NCBI RefSeq assembly: GCF_030269925.1
Contig: NC_085110.1
Location: forward strand, 1,736,001 to 1,800,000
From: Bombyx mori
Lineage: Eukaryota > Arthropoda > Insecta > Lepidoptera > Bombycidae
DNA: 64,000 nt
Reading direction: 5' to 3'
Shown here: one piece after another, positions 1-11,514 of the stretch
How positions within the stretch are numbered: position 1 is the first letter of the stretch
Layout of the letters: each line of letters begins with the position of its first letter
Program-made: the position numbers and the translations under genes
Notes under the pieces: generated by a model
Seen by the model: the letters and a program-made list of their open reading frames with translations, nothing else
What the model was told of the DNA's origin: nothing
The model's database searches: none

Positions 1-173
1 TTAGGTGAAATTTTCAAGTATAGTTTATATTTGTCCTACTTTTTGACCCAGAATGTCTTCCTATTTTGTAGCAGTAATAGAGTGGATGTTTTTCCAATAT
101 ACCACTCTGATAGTAATTTTTTTTAATTCTTTTTATATCAGTTTTACTTAGTATAAAATGTTTTTTCTTGCAG

Positions 174-314
174 CTAATAGAAGTATGTATGGCTGGTGAA
201 AAAATGGTGCGTGTTCAGACTCCTAAACATCTGCAGGAGCACATAAAGTCAGCTCAGGACACAGCATTCATCACCAATGGACTTGGCAAAACGAAACTAG
301 ATGATAATGATGAG
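174..314 (+). CDS. METTL13: METTL13 exon (first in window)
   Basis: Acceptor ...TTCTTGCAG ends at 173 and donor GT is at 315. Forty-seven codons in phase 0 (begins LIEVCMAGEKMVR). The window opens in the preceding intron (1-173). Confidence 0.85.
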
Positions 315-3300
315 GTGAAATAACTTTTTAATATTTAATGTATCAAAAGAATAAGTCAGGTGATTTAAATGCTCTTAATAATATTATGGATAGTAATAAT
401 AAAACTTTAATAATGGTGCCATTTCAATTTAAAGCTGGTGTTAAAGAAAATCTACATGTGAAATGCGTTTTTTTTTAGGTCAGCTTGGATCTATACCAGC
501 CTGATGAAAATACACCACGCTACACATTGTATGTGGTGGATCAGAGATCTTCTCAAACAATAAATAAATATGCAGTTTTCATAGTACCGCAAGGCAGGTA
601 TGGAGTATGAATTATAATAAACTATCATACTTATCTACATTGCAAATACTGTAATTTAGATTTAGATAATTTAGTAATAAGAGTCGGTTCTTGTAAAAAA
701 ATTAGTTTTAGTGAGTTCTTGTAATTTCAGTAGGAGCTGATAAATATTTCTATCATCGTTCTAGTTAGTTTTTTTGGTGCTTTCACTGGAATTCTATGCT
801 TTGCAAGATAATAGGTGACAAATAGATCCTAATGTTGTGCGCTGGGGTTCAGGGTAAATAAAAATACTACCGAATTACAAGTTAACACTGTATTTGCACT
901 TAGAACACTCACAGAACACTTAAAAATTTTCAATTCACTTCCTCCACTTCGCTTCAGGCGATCCGTTCGCTGTTTCGCTTCGAGTAGTTCCGATTACTGA
1001 CTGACCATGACTGATGTGCCATCTCTGCAACGCTTTTATAGTCGATACGACATCCCTAGAATCGTCGAGAATATTTCTCACAAGTCGAGTACTTTCGATG
1101 TGTGCTTCGGCTATCTGACAGTAGATGGCGTTGTACTTCTCGACCGTTCTAGATGCTACTAGATATTCGCTCGGCTATTCGGCGGCGTTACTCTTACCGA
1201 CGTAACACTAATCTTCTAAGCCTTTAGTCTATCCATGATCATATCGAGGGGTGAAAACCTATTTAGTTTAAGCAAACATTCGCTTAATACGCGACATTTA
1301 TTTTTGTAATTAAATGTCCATTTTATCATCAACAGTTCGATGTTTTTATTTGAACCTCAATTAAATTTACTCAATTCAATAATAGGTGAAGAAGCTTTTT
1401 TGCCTTAAGATATTTTTTCCAAATTTTAAACATTAAATGGCTCTCCTGTAAAGTTGCAAAAAGTCGCTTAAACAGTCTTTCACCCCTCGATATTTCTAGA
1501 ACAAATCCAGTAGTACAACTGAAGTGTTTGCTTATTGTTTGGGTAGTGGGTGGAAGTCGAATACTTCGGCTCTTAAAATGATATGCGTGGTTGGACTTGC
1601 TGAATAGCAAGCACTGTTGACGAACGTCGCTCAGACTTCAGCCAGCGGTATTTTTCTCATGTTGCCAGGCAGGGGGTCGCGATAGTTGGCGGGCGACGTC
1701 GCCCAAAGCGATACTGGCAACGGTATTAGCTAAGATTCAAAGCGCATCGTTGATAAAAATAATTGTGTAATTCAACGCCAATCTCTAATCGTAATATTGA
1801 TTACGTTGCTCGAATGATCAGTGCGAACGTTAAAATGATATGCGATCCAACATACTATCAGCTTTTTTTTTCTACCTATTCTATGATCCTCAAGGGGTTA
1901 TTCTAGATTCACTAATAGGTGAGCTCACGAGACTCAAACCTGACGTTTTTGCTAACACTAGCCCTAGCAAGAGCCGTGCTTCGCAGAATCTACCACCGGA
2001 TCGGAAACGCGACCCACTGAAAAGATCCGGCGAGAAACTCAGTGGGCTGTGTCTGTGGGTTAGTTTACGCCGAGCCCTTCGTTGCAAGCGACGGGTTCGA
2101 CAAGAACGATGACCGGTGTTCGGGGTACCTAAAAGCACCGTTAGTCGATCGGAAGGATCCGAAATGTCGTGTTTTTTTTAATGCTTAAATGGGTGGACGA
2201 GCTCGCAGCCTGACTGGTGTTAAGTGGTTATTGGAGCCCATCTACAATGTAAATGCGCCACCCACCTTGAGATATAAGTTCTAAGGTCTCAGTATGGTTA
2301 CAACGGCTGCCCCATCCTTCAAACCGAAACGCATTACTGCTTCACGGCAGAAATAGACAGGGTGGTGGTACCTACCCGTGGGGACTCACAAGAGGTTCTA
2401 CCACCAGTAATTACGCAAATTATAATTTTGCTGGTTTGATTTATATTACACGATGTTATTCCTTCACCATGGAAGTCAATCGTGAACATTTGTTAAATAC
2501 GTATTTGATTAGTAAAATTGGTACTCGCCTACGACGGCGGCCACGGCGGCAAACATAGGGAAGCTGTTCCAACTCCATACAAATTTGAGCTAGCTTTTAC
2601 GCAATCGAGAAGTTAAACGTGTCCATAACACAGGAGAAAATCGTACCTTTGGGAATACGAAAACTATAAAATTGAAATTCTAGTTATACTCTACTACAGG
2701 GGTGAGCAACTTTTTTAATCAATGGGCCTATTTAAATTTTAATTTATTTTTTGCAGTCCGCACTTAGATTGACTTTTATTCTCTCTTATTAATAATTTAC
2801 GAAACTTTATATAATAATTATTAAAATGAAAAAATATAAAATTAAAAAAGTTGAGAATTTATATACAAATTTTAATGCAAGATAAAAACACAAGAAAAGA
2901 GCAGGAAAACGAATTTGATGGGAGAAAGTCGATAAAATAAATTCAATTTTAGAAATGCTTGGCGGGCCGCGTGCTGCTCTTCCTTGCACTAAATCCGAAA
3001 AGCAATGTAAACAAATGTCTGTGTAGGCGAGAGGCGGTATGCGGCGCTATTATATACACGTGCTCATAACGTAAATAAAATGTATCTGCCCGATCTATTT
3101 TTGTCTGGTTTGTTTTGTAAACGTCGAGAAAGATCTCTTTAATTAACGAGTTTTTTTTTTCTTTTTCGTATAAACAAAAAATATCCACTTGGTCCTTGAC
3201 CGCTAGTAAAATATTTGCTCGATAGACAAACGAATAACAAAATAACATTAAAATCACAAGGGATCTTGTTTTAATTAAATGAAAAATAATACGAGTCAGT

Positions 3301-6300
3301 TCAAACGTCAGTAATAGTGTTGTGGTTTTTTTATTATTATCGCGTGCCTGGTATGTGCTATTCTAGCCACGGGTATAATGATAATAATAATAAACGCTAG
3401 GTAATATATTATACTATACCGTAAAAGTGGTTCTTATTGTATATCATATGTTTTATTATTGGTAGTAAAAATATGGATATTTTTTTTTATTAAAAAACGT
3501 TCTAATGTTTTCGCAATTTATTTAAGGTGCGATAAAATAATAGTGCGGGGCGCGTTGGATCGATGCCCGCGAGGAATCAGTCCAGTAGAGATTGAGGCGG
3601 AATACTTGTCCAGACACACTGGCAGGTAGACGTGGACAGTAAAAAAAAAGTTTCACATAAAGAAAAAAAAACATTCGGAATTTCGAAAAAAAAAGTGTGT
3701 GTAAACAGATTAGGAATTTCGAAAAAATATATATATTAAGGGATCTAATTTTTTTTAAATATATTCACCCCCTAAATTCACAAGTGTAAGCTCTGTACGT
3801 GATAGGAGAGACTATATAATAACCAGTGAAAATATATTTGACAGCGAAGAAAAATCGAGGTAAATTAAGCCATAGTTACTTAATAAAAAAAAAAAAAAAA
3901 TTGCTAACCATAATATTACGTTTAAACGAAGTAATAAAGTGAGTAAGAATTTTTTGGAATATTATAGATGTTTGAGAAAAGTGTGACACGAAAATGTTAT
4001 TGTATAAACTTTATAAACCACACAGGTGATCTAAGATCATTTAAAATAAGTTTTTTTTTTTAGAAATTTTACTAATGTAAATTATTTACTTTTTAAATTT
4101 AAATTTTGAATTTAAATAATGACGAATAATTATATCCTTCATTTTCATTGAATTTAATAAGAACCTCACATTATTTTTACATTAATCAGACGCTAGCGCA
4201 AGCGGCATTATTTAAAAAATAATTCGTTGTATTTGTTCTTACAAAATGTATACTAATTTAAGGAACTGATTTGATTCTTTTTTTAAATATCGACTGTAGT
4301 TATTGTTTAATAATTAATTAAAAATATCAGTGCTTTTCAATATGATGATGATCATCAGTAGCTTACAGAAAATGACGATAAACGCATTTGATCAATTAAA
4401 AATTATTTTTCGTTAAAAAATTTGTAGGCATACCCAATGTCCACCTGATGGTAAGTGATCACCGCGGATCATGGACATCACCTATGCCAGGGGAACAAGC
4501 AGGCCGATGCATAAAAATATATATAATTAGTGTATATAGCCATCGCCCTATCTATCCATATTGAGTTAAGCCAAGCCGACTGGTCAGACTCGATCGAGCG
4601 GAGTTACTCAATAGACAGGTGGTTCGAATATTGTTCGAACCTTCTAGTAAATATAAATGCAAGCGTATCTTACAAATCCTTTTTTATTTATATTCAGTGA
4701 GAGCTCTTTGATACATCTGCATTAATTTTTATTCGAACGTAAACAGACACATCGTTGTCTATTCTAACAATAAATTATCCATAATATATCACTACAGGTA
4801 GTACTGAAGTATACCGGAGTTCAAATTAATAGAGAAAATAATTTGGCGCGCGTTTGCCTCGTAAATTCGTAAGATCTGTTTGTTAGCGTGAAAAACACAT
4901 TGGAATTTTAGTTATGTGTATTGACGGTAGGATGTGTTTTTAGGAAATGGGTATATATATATACCATTATTCTGCCCATTTCTGTCGCGAAGCAGTAATA
5001 TGTTCTACAAGTGACACTTGACTTCATGTCTCAAAGTGAGTCACGTCACTCACATTGTTATGTTGGGCACAGCTATCCATTTGCTCAAGTAATAAAAAAG
5101 CAGTTAATATCTTTATATTGCATAGTGATAGGAAAAAGTTTTATTCAAAAATCCGCACCCGATAATGTTGCGAAGGTTGCCGCCCGGCGAAGGGAACACT
5201 TGCGTGTGACTGAAAGGGATTGAAGAACTGCCTCAGTGCTGGCGACCCCGGGCTCCATATCCCAGTGAAATGCCTTGGTAGGCAGCGGCTTGGCTTTACC
5301 CCTGCCATTGCTGAAGTCAATGGGCGATGGTAACCACTCACCATCTGGTGGACCGTATGCTCTTCTGCCTACAAGGGCAATAAAAAAAAGTCGGTATTCT
5401 GGATGCCAGTATTAAGTGAGTGTGGCGTCCATGCCATAGTGGAAGAAAAATATCGTGTAATTATTGGTATGACTTGCTTCTATGATCTATTTTTTCCTCG
5501 AAAGTTCTAGAACGGTTTGTGGTGCCCTTTGTTATCGGATAGATCGTAAGCGTCTCCCTGCCAACGGCAACAGGTCGTCTACTGACAGTGTCACGAGTAC
5601 GTAACATAATCTTCCCCTCTTCAGCGAAAGTTGAGTGATGAATCTCCTGAGTTGTCCAAGAGTTATTTTTAGTTGATGTAATGGTAGTGCATTTATAACA
5701 CGGGCACGAGAGTGTTGCGTCACGTCGTCCATTGCCGCCACACCCACAACGCTTGGACGCGGCAAACGAAACTATATTTATGGTTTCAGAAATATATCAT
5801 TTAATTTAGAAGCAATTATGAATTTCCAGTACTGGATCGAAAGGTTTTTTTTTTTAATTTTTTTATTGCTTAGTTGGGTGGACGAGCTCACAGCCCACCT
5901 GGTGTTAAGTGGTTACTGGAGCCCATAGACATGTACAACGTAAATGCACCACCCACCTGAAGATATAAGTTCTAATGTCTCAGTATAGTTACAACGGCTA
6001 TCCTTTCAACCGAAACGCATTACTGCTTCACGGCAGAAATAGGCGGGACCACGCACCTACCCGTGCGGATTTGCCGTCAAATAACGAGTTTGCGATCGCC
6101 CCGTCTGGCTAATACCTACCTACTTCTGGTACATCTATGACGTATCGTCTACTGAGTTTCTCGCCGGATCTTCTCAGTGGGTCGCGATTCCGATCCGGTG
6201 GTAGATTCAGCGAAGCACGGCTCTTGCTAGGGCTACTGTTAGCAAATTCTCTCAGGTTGAGCCCGTGAGCTCACCTACCCGTCCGGGCGTAACTGGAATA

Positions 6301-9300
6301 GCCGCTTTAGCTACCAGCGAATACGTAGGATAATCTGATAGAACTTGACAGAACACTTTTTTACCTGATGGTGAGTGGTTACCGTCGCCCATGGACTTCA
6401 GCAATGTCAGGGGCGCGAGTCAAGCCGCTGCCACCACTAAGTACTCTCCACAAGACTCGTTTGAAGAAATACATGTCATAGCGTTTTCCCGGACTCCCAA
6501 AATGAAATGCCAAATTTCGAGAAATTTCGAAAAAGAGGAACGGACAGAAGACAAATATCACTATCACCTTCAAAATCCCGCGCATTCAAATGGCAGTGAC
6601 GTCTCGATGTGTATCCCTTGTACTCATAAGTACAATACAGTAAATACATATTAAGACATGCTGATATTTTTCATGTCGGTTTTTAACAGTTTCAATATGT
6701 AAGAACATTGAAAAACAAAAAAAAGTATCGAGTTAATATCAGATTTAACATGAAGCCTCTAAGTACAGTTGCGCTGGAAAGCTATGCTCGACTTCTGCGA
6801 GTGCACCATATCGCAGAAGGAGGCGGTGGGGCGAGTGAGGCCAAGCTCTCCTCACTACGCAGAAATCCGCCGCCGCCGAGCAGGGGGTCGGGACCGGGAT
6901 CCTGTCCGTGATCCGGCCCCCTAAGTAAAAGCTTCGGGCTCCACCCGCTTTATGCGGGAAGCGTGAGGCGGCGTGCTCGGCACGCTCGCCCGTAATACGA
7001 AACCGATCGATGGTAGGTCGCGTTCCTCCAACCGCTCCGGGGCAAGGTGTAGTGCGGCGCCATCAATGCGGGCTCCTGGCCCGTCGACTGAAGGAACCGG
7101 CGATAGTGTCGCTGGCGGCCGCCGGTCCGGCGTCTGGGGGACGATGTAATATGCTCTGCGTAAATCCTGTCCCGCCGTCTCAATAGCTCCGACTAGGCTT
7201 CGGCCCGGCCCGGGGTAGGGCGCCGGCTGTGAGCGGCAGGAGTTTTTAGTCCGCCCGCCGTACAGGTGGTGATCCGTCGATTATCTCTTTTAGAAAAAAA
7301 AAGTGCAGTTGCGCACAAAATTGTGCTAAAATAGTTTTTCGGTTATACAGAGAGTCCGAGTGGCTGTTCGGCACGGCAGCAGGGCGCCGCCAGCTCCAGG
7401 ACTCGGCCCGGTTCGGTCGGCTCGTGGTGGCCGTGCTCAGACGAGGCCACCACTACTCCAGTCTCGACGCCGTCAAAGAGGAACTAGCGCATTCAGCCAA
7501 GATGCTCATACCGAATGGATTCAGCGGACAGGTAAAGCAGTTTTTGATTTGAAACATCTATAGCCCCACGTAATAACGATTCAACGTTGTGTGATATTAT
7601 AAACCTATATATTGTTACGCGCTGAGTTTCGGGATAAATAAAAATTCTATCGAAGTATAAATTGGAACTATATTAACACTTAACGAACACTTCAAAATTC
7701 TCAATTCACTTCTTCCGCTTCGCTTCAGGTGATCCGTACGCTGTTTCGTTTCGAGTAGAATCGTTTACTAACCGCTTCCGTTCCATTCCTGTAACGATTT
7801 TATAGTCGATACGACATCCTTACAGTTATCGAGCACATTCTGGGCAAATCTATTAGCTTTGATGTGTGTTTCCGCTATGTGATAATAGATGGCGTTGTAC
7901 TTCTGAGCGTTCTAGATGTTACTAGTTCCTTTGATATGCTTTTCTGTTATTCGGCGATAGATGGCGTTAACCTTACCGGCGTAACAATATACAGACTATA
8001 TGTAATAGGGTGAACGGTGTGGCGACCATGCGTAATCGATTCTTTCTTAATATTAATAATTTATAATATTTCATTTTTCATTATACCACACGTTAGACAG
8101 TGGCTTGACTCTGCCCTTGGCATTGCTGAAGTCCATGGGCGACGATGACCACTCACCGTCAGATGAGTCCTATGTTCGTTTGCCTACACGGGCAATAAAA
8201 AAAAGGTTCTGTCCTAAATTTCCTTTTGTAAACTATCCTATTTCATCTATATCTACCTGTACAAGATATTATCAACGTTTCACATCTGCCAGTCATTTTT
8301 TTGTATGAACACACTCCTCCACCGCAGCTCAGGTCGATGTCGACGTCGACTAAATTAAATACAATTAAAACTTGTTCAAACCAGAACTACATTGTAACGG
8401 TATGCTCTAAATTCTAAATTTAACGAGGATATCTGAAGGTGCGTTGGATCTAATTCTTAAAATGAGAATTCTAATAAATATTTATATGTTCGCAGATACC
8501 ATTCTTGTCGATAGGCAGCGACGTGGGGCGTCGGGTGAAGGTTCACGAGGGCTCATCGAAGCTGTCCGGGGACTACGTCGTGGAGGACGTCGACGTGGAA
8601 GGACACACCCACAGGCGACTAGTGTTCCTCGACAATCAGTTTCTGGTTCAGTCGGAGGCCAGACTCAGACCTGGTTACTAGTTTTATATTTATTTACACC
8701 ATCATCACAACGCGATCCAAATACTATGGAAACATGCAGACTTAACAAGTCAGTTTGTTTTGATATACAATGACGTCATTATACATATGTCTAACATTAA
8801 AATAAGAATGAGTAAAAATTGAAAAATATGTGACGCGCGGAGTTAACGCCCTTTTTTAGACGTCAAATAAAAAATATAAAGTGTAGCTTAACATGAAGTG
8901 TAGTTTTTCAAGTCGTCGTGGCCTAAAGGATAAGACGTCCGGTGCATTGGTATTTAGCGATGCAACGGTGTTCGAATCCCGCAGGCGGGTACCATTTTAC
9001 TAATCAAATACGTATTTAACAAATGTTCACGATTGACTTCCACGGGGAAGGAATAACATCGTGTAATAAAAATCAAACCCGCAAAATTATAATTTGCGTA
9101 ATTACTGGTAGTAAGTACCTCTTGTGAGTCCGCGCGGGTAGGTACCACCACCCTGCCTATTTCTGCCGTGAAGCAGTAATGCGTTTATGTTTGAAGGGTG
9201 GGGCAGCTGTTGTAACTAAACTGAGATCTTAGAACTTATATCTTAAGAAGGATGGCGCATTTACGTTGTAGATGTCTATGGGCTCCAGTAACCACTTAAC

Positions 9301-11245
9301 ACCAGGAGGACTATAAGCTCGTCCACCCATCTAAGTAATAAAAAAAATGTGTTAATTAGTTTCGAGGTAGGAGATATTCAAAGACGATTTAAAAAAAACA
9401 CGATGTACAATAGTTATTATGGGGGGTTGTAATACAAACATTACCTTCCAAATTTCATCTATCCGGTGCTGAAGTCTCGAATTAAAACTTATACAAGATT
9501 CTAATGTGGACACATTTATTAATGAAAATAAACTTCAATTATCACGTTTCAGTTAAAAGAAAAAACAAAACGAAATTTGTCATAGACTACGGGCACATAT
9601 CTCTGTACCATTCCTTCATGTGCGTGGGAGTGCAGCTGTGCAAGTCCAGCCACGTCGCGGTCCTTGGGCTCGGCGGGGGTAGTCTCTGTATGTTCCTGAG
9701 GAGATGCAGGGAGGACCTCAACGTGACCGCCGTGGAGCTGGACCCCGCGATGCTTGAGGTCGCCACACAACACTTCGACTTGAAACTGGATGATAAACTG
9801 CGGGTTTTAGTCAAGGACGGATTGGATTTCTTGGCGGAGGAAGCTGTTTCTGGTGAGTGTTGTATCAATACAATACAATTGAGACTTCGAACTTATATCT
9901 AAAGATAACACTAGGTGAGCTGTAATCTGGTCCTCTCCCAGGATAAAAAAGAAATACATATATTGAGCGCTTCTACCGCTTAAAATTATTATATTATTTC
10001 CAGATACCCCCAAATTAAACACAAAATGAATAAAATTGTTCAAAATAAACCGCCTTAACATATTTACTGTAGTTATATATTTTTATTTACCTCTTTTTAA
10101 TTATTCCCACTAAGGTCGATACAGAATTAGTGATGTTAAAATTAAATGTATGGTTTTGAGATTTTAATGAGTTATTAGTGGCTTCGTTTACGTTATGATG
10201 TTTTAGTAATGTAACCATATAGTTTTTAATCCCACATTAAAACATAATAAATAATAGGCAAACAGTGATGATAAAACAAATATTTTTTAGTTAATTGTAT
10301 TTATTTGGTGCATTTTGGGTACCCTCCTATATAGACTCTTTCACAGTAATGATGAAATAATATTATTTACTCCTGCTTCCAGGACACAAATATGGTGCAG
10401 TACTGTTCGACATGGACAGCAAGGATCGCACGCTCGGCCTCTCGTGTCCTCCCAAACAGTTCCTAGAGGATAAAGTACTCGAAGAAGTTCACAGTATTCT
10501 TGACGACGATGGTACGTTGACCACAGATGGGTACCGCCTCTTGACTGTGCTAGGATATTTGGAACACACACATAATCCGCTGCTTCATTACCATCGATGG
10601 GTTAATGGGCTAATTGTTTAACTGTTCTCTCGGCGTTAAGTAGTAACCAGAACTCATAGACATCATGGAAAATGTCGCCTTGAAATATGAGGTTGAAGTT
10701 AGTTTCACCCTTGAAACCTAAACAAATAACTGATTTATTGGTAGTAGTCCGTGCCTCAATGTAGCATTATGCCAGCAGTTTTTATTATATTTCAGTTTTT
10801 AATGTCTTAAACACAATAATATTTATAAATTCTTGTCAGTATAATTAGTGCACGACTATTGGCATACGTCGTGCATATTATCTTCAACTACGAGGAATTC
10901 TAATACAATACAATTCTTACCAAAGATCAAACTACTTTACCGCACTCAACACAGCTTCTTTCATACCCAGGGCATTTCATCCTAAATCTGGTGTGCCGCG
11001 ATGTTGAACTCCAAGCCTCGATGCTCCTAACCCTTAAGAGACACTTCAAGCATCTAGTGTCGGTGAAACTGTACGAGGAAGTGAACGAAATAATTTTCGC
11101 TACAAACAGCAGAAAGCCGTACGAGAACGACGCTCTGGAAACAGCTGTGAGGTCGTTGAACTCGGCGGCGAGAAGTCAAAATTTAGTGAACGTCAAATGC
11201 GTTGATATAAAAGATTTTTTGCAATCCATTAATATTATTTCGTAG
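174..11245 (+). CDS. METTL13: METTL13 (eEF1A lysine and N-terminal methyltransferase), C-terminal 440 residues, 7 exons
   Basis: Exons 174-314, 479-597, 7351-7531, 8496-8673, 9553-9852, 10383-10511 and 10971-11245 (stop TAG) total 1323 nt and stay in frame across all six GT-AG introns. Family knowledge: METTL13 is a cytosolic dual methyltransferase; its N-terminal domain methylates a lysine of eEF1A and its C-terminal domain methylates the eEF1A N-terminus. Seen here: the inter-domain region (PRYTLYVVD, FIVPQGR then ESEWLFG, IPFLSIGSDVGRR, LSGDYVVEDV, LVQSEARL) and the C-terminal seven-beta-strand domain, with SAM motif LGLGGGSL at residues 244-251 of this partial protein, acidic-loop motif VELDP at 267-271, FDMDSKD at 315-321, LSCPP, and ILNLVCRD. 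The basic linker before the C-terminal domain looks short (VKRKNKTK). The N-terminal domain lies off the left edge. A poly(A) signal follows at 11303. Intron 2 (6.75 kb) is full of transposons. Confidence 0.93.
479..597 (+). CDS. METTL13: METTL13 exon
   Basis: The acceptor is TTTTTTTTAG and the donor GT is at 598. The exon begins VSLDLYQPDE and ends FIVPQG plus two bases of an Arg codon, which 7351 completes to give the family motif PQGRESEWLFG. Confidence 0.92.
833..1207. mobile_element. Solo LTR (copy 1), probably Ty3/gypsy-like
   Basis: A 375-bp unit begins TGTTGTGCGCTG and ends GACGTAACA (TG...CA) and is flanked by the direct 4-bp repeat CTAA (829-832 and 1208-1211). A second copy of the same family lies at 7613-7986. 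Neither is attached to an internal retrovirus-like region, so I read both as solo LTRs. A non-autonomous element with about 8-bp inverted ends is the alternative. Confidence 0.65.
1208..1862. other. Intronic sequence, nothing recognised
   Basis: Part of METTL13 intron 2. No exon, repeat or RNA gene could be supported. Confidence 0.5.
1863..2160 (-). mobile_element. LINE 3' end, family 'C'
   Basis: A T-run at the left (the poly(A) tail read on the - strand) is followed by the family-C consensus: CTACCTATTC, CTAGCAAGAGCCGTGCTTCG, AATCTACCACCGGATCGG, GACCCACTGA, GAAACTCAGTGGG. The right part (about 2076-2160) resembles the degraded Arg-rich end of a retrotransposon reading frame, also seen at 40837-41031. 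Confidence 0.65.
2172..2530 (-). mobile_element. Bm1 SINE, head interrupted
   Basis: Bm1 body in reverse: T-rich tail, GGGTGGACGAGCTC, GAAACGCATTACTGCTTCA, ACACGATGTTATTCCTTCA, as far as ATTGGTACTCGCCT. The tRNA-like head should continue here but the sequence switches to a half foldback MITE. Confidence 0.88.
2541..2618 (-). mobile_element. Foldback MITE family A, half copy
   Basis: Contains the family core (GGCGGCAAACATAGGGAAG, then CTCCATACAAATTTGAG and TTTTACGCAATCGAGAA) but only one arm. It joins the broken Bm1 head. Confidence 0.6.
2697..2710 (+). mobile_element. hAT-like terminal inverted repeat, orphan end
   Basis: CAGGGGTGAGCAAC resembles the terminal repeat typical of hAT transposons. 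No partner repeat was found downstream, so this is a truncated or chance end. The GGCGGGCCGCGTG segment near 2962 could belong to the same remnant. Confidence 0.35.
2711..4425. other. AT-rich intronic sequence
   Basis: Long A/T runs (3160, 3480, 3880) and no supported exon. A short GC-richer patch at 3541-3640 looks unlike its surroundings but matches nothing I recognise. Confidence 0.5.
4429..4513 (-). repeat. Diverged SINE tail related to families B and Bm1
   Basis: ATGTCCACCTGATGGTAAG, then GATCATGGACATCACC and GCCAGGGGAACAAGC follow the family-B order with many differences. Confidence 0.45.
5279..5389 (+). mobile_element. Family B SINE-like unit
   Basis: About 110 bp: AGGCAGCGGCTTGGC, CATTGCTGAAGTCAATGGGC, GGTAACCACTCACCATCTGG, GCCTACAAGGGCAATAAAA, with an A tail. 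Confidence 0.8.
5846..6071 (-). mobile_element. Bm1 SINE, 5'-truncated
   Basis: Reverse Bm1 3' region with poly(T), GTGGACGAGCTCACAGCCC, CGAAACGCATTACTGCTTCA and CCTACCCGTGCGGA. It stops before the tRNA-like head. Confidence 0.88.
6148..6333 (+). mobile_element. LINE 3' end, family 'C'
   Basis: Sense copy: TACTGAGTTTCTCGCCGGAT, CTCAGTGGGTCGCGATTCCG, GCTCTTGCTAGGGCTA, ACCTACCCGTCCGGGCGTA, CTACCAGCGAATACGTAGGA. Confidence 0.75.
6361..6434 (-). mobile_element. Family B SINE-like unit, partial
   Basis: Reverse copy without its A tail: CCTGATGGTGAGTGGTTACC, GCCCATGGACTTCAGCAATG, CAAGCCGCTGCC. Confidence 0.75.
6756..7265 (-). other. GC-rich segment, probable LINE-derived fragment
   Basis: A sharply GC-rich block in an AT-rich intron. 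On the - strand an open frame ends at a TAG at 6922-6924 and extends past 7190, encoding low-complexity Pro/Arg/Ala-rich sequence (RPPATLSPVP, RIKRVEPEAFT). Composition and compactness suggest part of a GC-rich non-LTR retrotransposon. I do not recognise the family, and long open frames are easy to obtain at this GC content. Confidence 0.35.
7351..7531 (+). CDS. METTL13: METTL13 exon
   Basis: The acceptor is GGTTATACAG and the donor GGTAAAG. The first base completes the split Arg; 60 codons follow (ESEWLFGTAAGRRQLQ...). The exon is GC-rich compared with the surrounding intron sequence. Confidence 0.92.
7613..7986. mobile_element. Solo LTR (copy 2), same family
   Basis: A 374-bp unit begins TGTTACGCGCTGAG and ends CCGGCGTAACA, with target duplication ATAT (7609-7612 and 7987-7990). 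It aligns along its length with 833-1207, for example TATAGTCGATACGACATCC and AGATGGCGTTGTACTTCT. It lies in METTL13 intron 3. Confidence 0.67.
8097..8204 (+). mobile_element. Family B SINE-like unit
   Basis: AGTGGCTTGACTCTGCCC, GGCATTGCTGAAGTCCATGG, GCCTACACGGGCAATAAAA, ending in an A tail. It lies in METTL13 intron 3. Confidence 0.8.
8496..8673 (+). CDS. METTL13: METTL13 exon
   Basis: The acceptor is TGTTCGCAG and the donor GT is at 8674. Fifty-nine codons plus one base encode IPFLSIGSDVGRR...LSGDYVVEDVDVEG...LVQSEARLRP, a highly conserved METTL13 block. Confidence 0.94.
8913..9348 (+). mobile_element. Bm1 SINE, full length
   Basis: About 436 bp with the complete tRNA-like head: A-box region GTGGCCTAAAGGATAAGACG and B-box GTTCGAATCCC, then the Bm1 body and an A tail after ATCTAAGTAAT. 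It lies between two METTL13 exons. Confidence 0.93.
9553..9852 (+). CDS. METTL13: METTL13 exon with SAM-binding motif
   Basis: The acceptor is CACGTTTCAG and the donor GGTGAGTG. This exon encodes the start of the C-terminal methyltransferase domain: basic linker VKRKNKTK, motif I LGLGGGSL, VELDPAMLEVATQHF and DGLDFLAEEA. Confidence 0.95.
9853..10382. other. METTL13 intron, nothing else seen
   Basis: AT-rich intron between the exons ending at 9852 and starting at 10383. No repeat recognised. Confidence 0.6.
10383..10511 (+). CDS. METTL13: METTL13 exon
   Basis: The acceptor is CTGCTTCCAG and the donor GGTACGTT. The exon encodes GHKYGAVLFDMDSKDRTLGL and then SCPPKQFLEDKVLEEV, part of the Rossmann-fold methyltransferase core. 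Confidence 0.94.
10971..11245 (+). CDS. METTL13: METTL13 terminal exon
   Basis: The acceptor is TCATACCCAG. Ninety codons end at TAG 11243-11245 and encode HFILNLVCRDVELQAS...YEEVNEIIFA...DFLQSINIIS, matching the family C-terminus. AATAAA at 11303-11308 is the likely poly(A) signal. Confidence 0.94.
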
Positions 11246-11302
11246 TGTATAATTATGTTTAAATGTATATCGAATTATTTATAAGAATACAAGTATGAAA
11301 CC

Positions 11303-11308
11303 AATAAA
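11303..11308 (+). terminator. METTL13 poly(A) signal
   Basis: Canonical AATAAA 58 bp after the stop codon, followed by an A-rich stretch. Confidence 0.6.
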
Positions 11309-11514
11309 AAAAAATGGAGCAAAATTGAATTGTCCGTTTAATTTTGTCCGACTCCAAAGAAAATCAATTTCCTGCTAGTATGGCACACTGTGAGCAGAGG
11401 AAGGAAGGCACTCCTGTATCTAGATTGGGAGGGAGGGTCGGCCGGGGGCAGCTTTAGTAAGCTACCAAATGACAGGACTCATACATGCTAGGGGATAACA
11501 CAAAAATCAGTAAG

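Noticed and set aside
9504..9902. 132-codon frame starting at 9504 as an intact small gene
   Set aside because: Its ends cross the splice sites at 9552/9553 and 9852/9853. It is a METTL13 exon with intron sequence on both sides.
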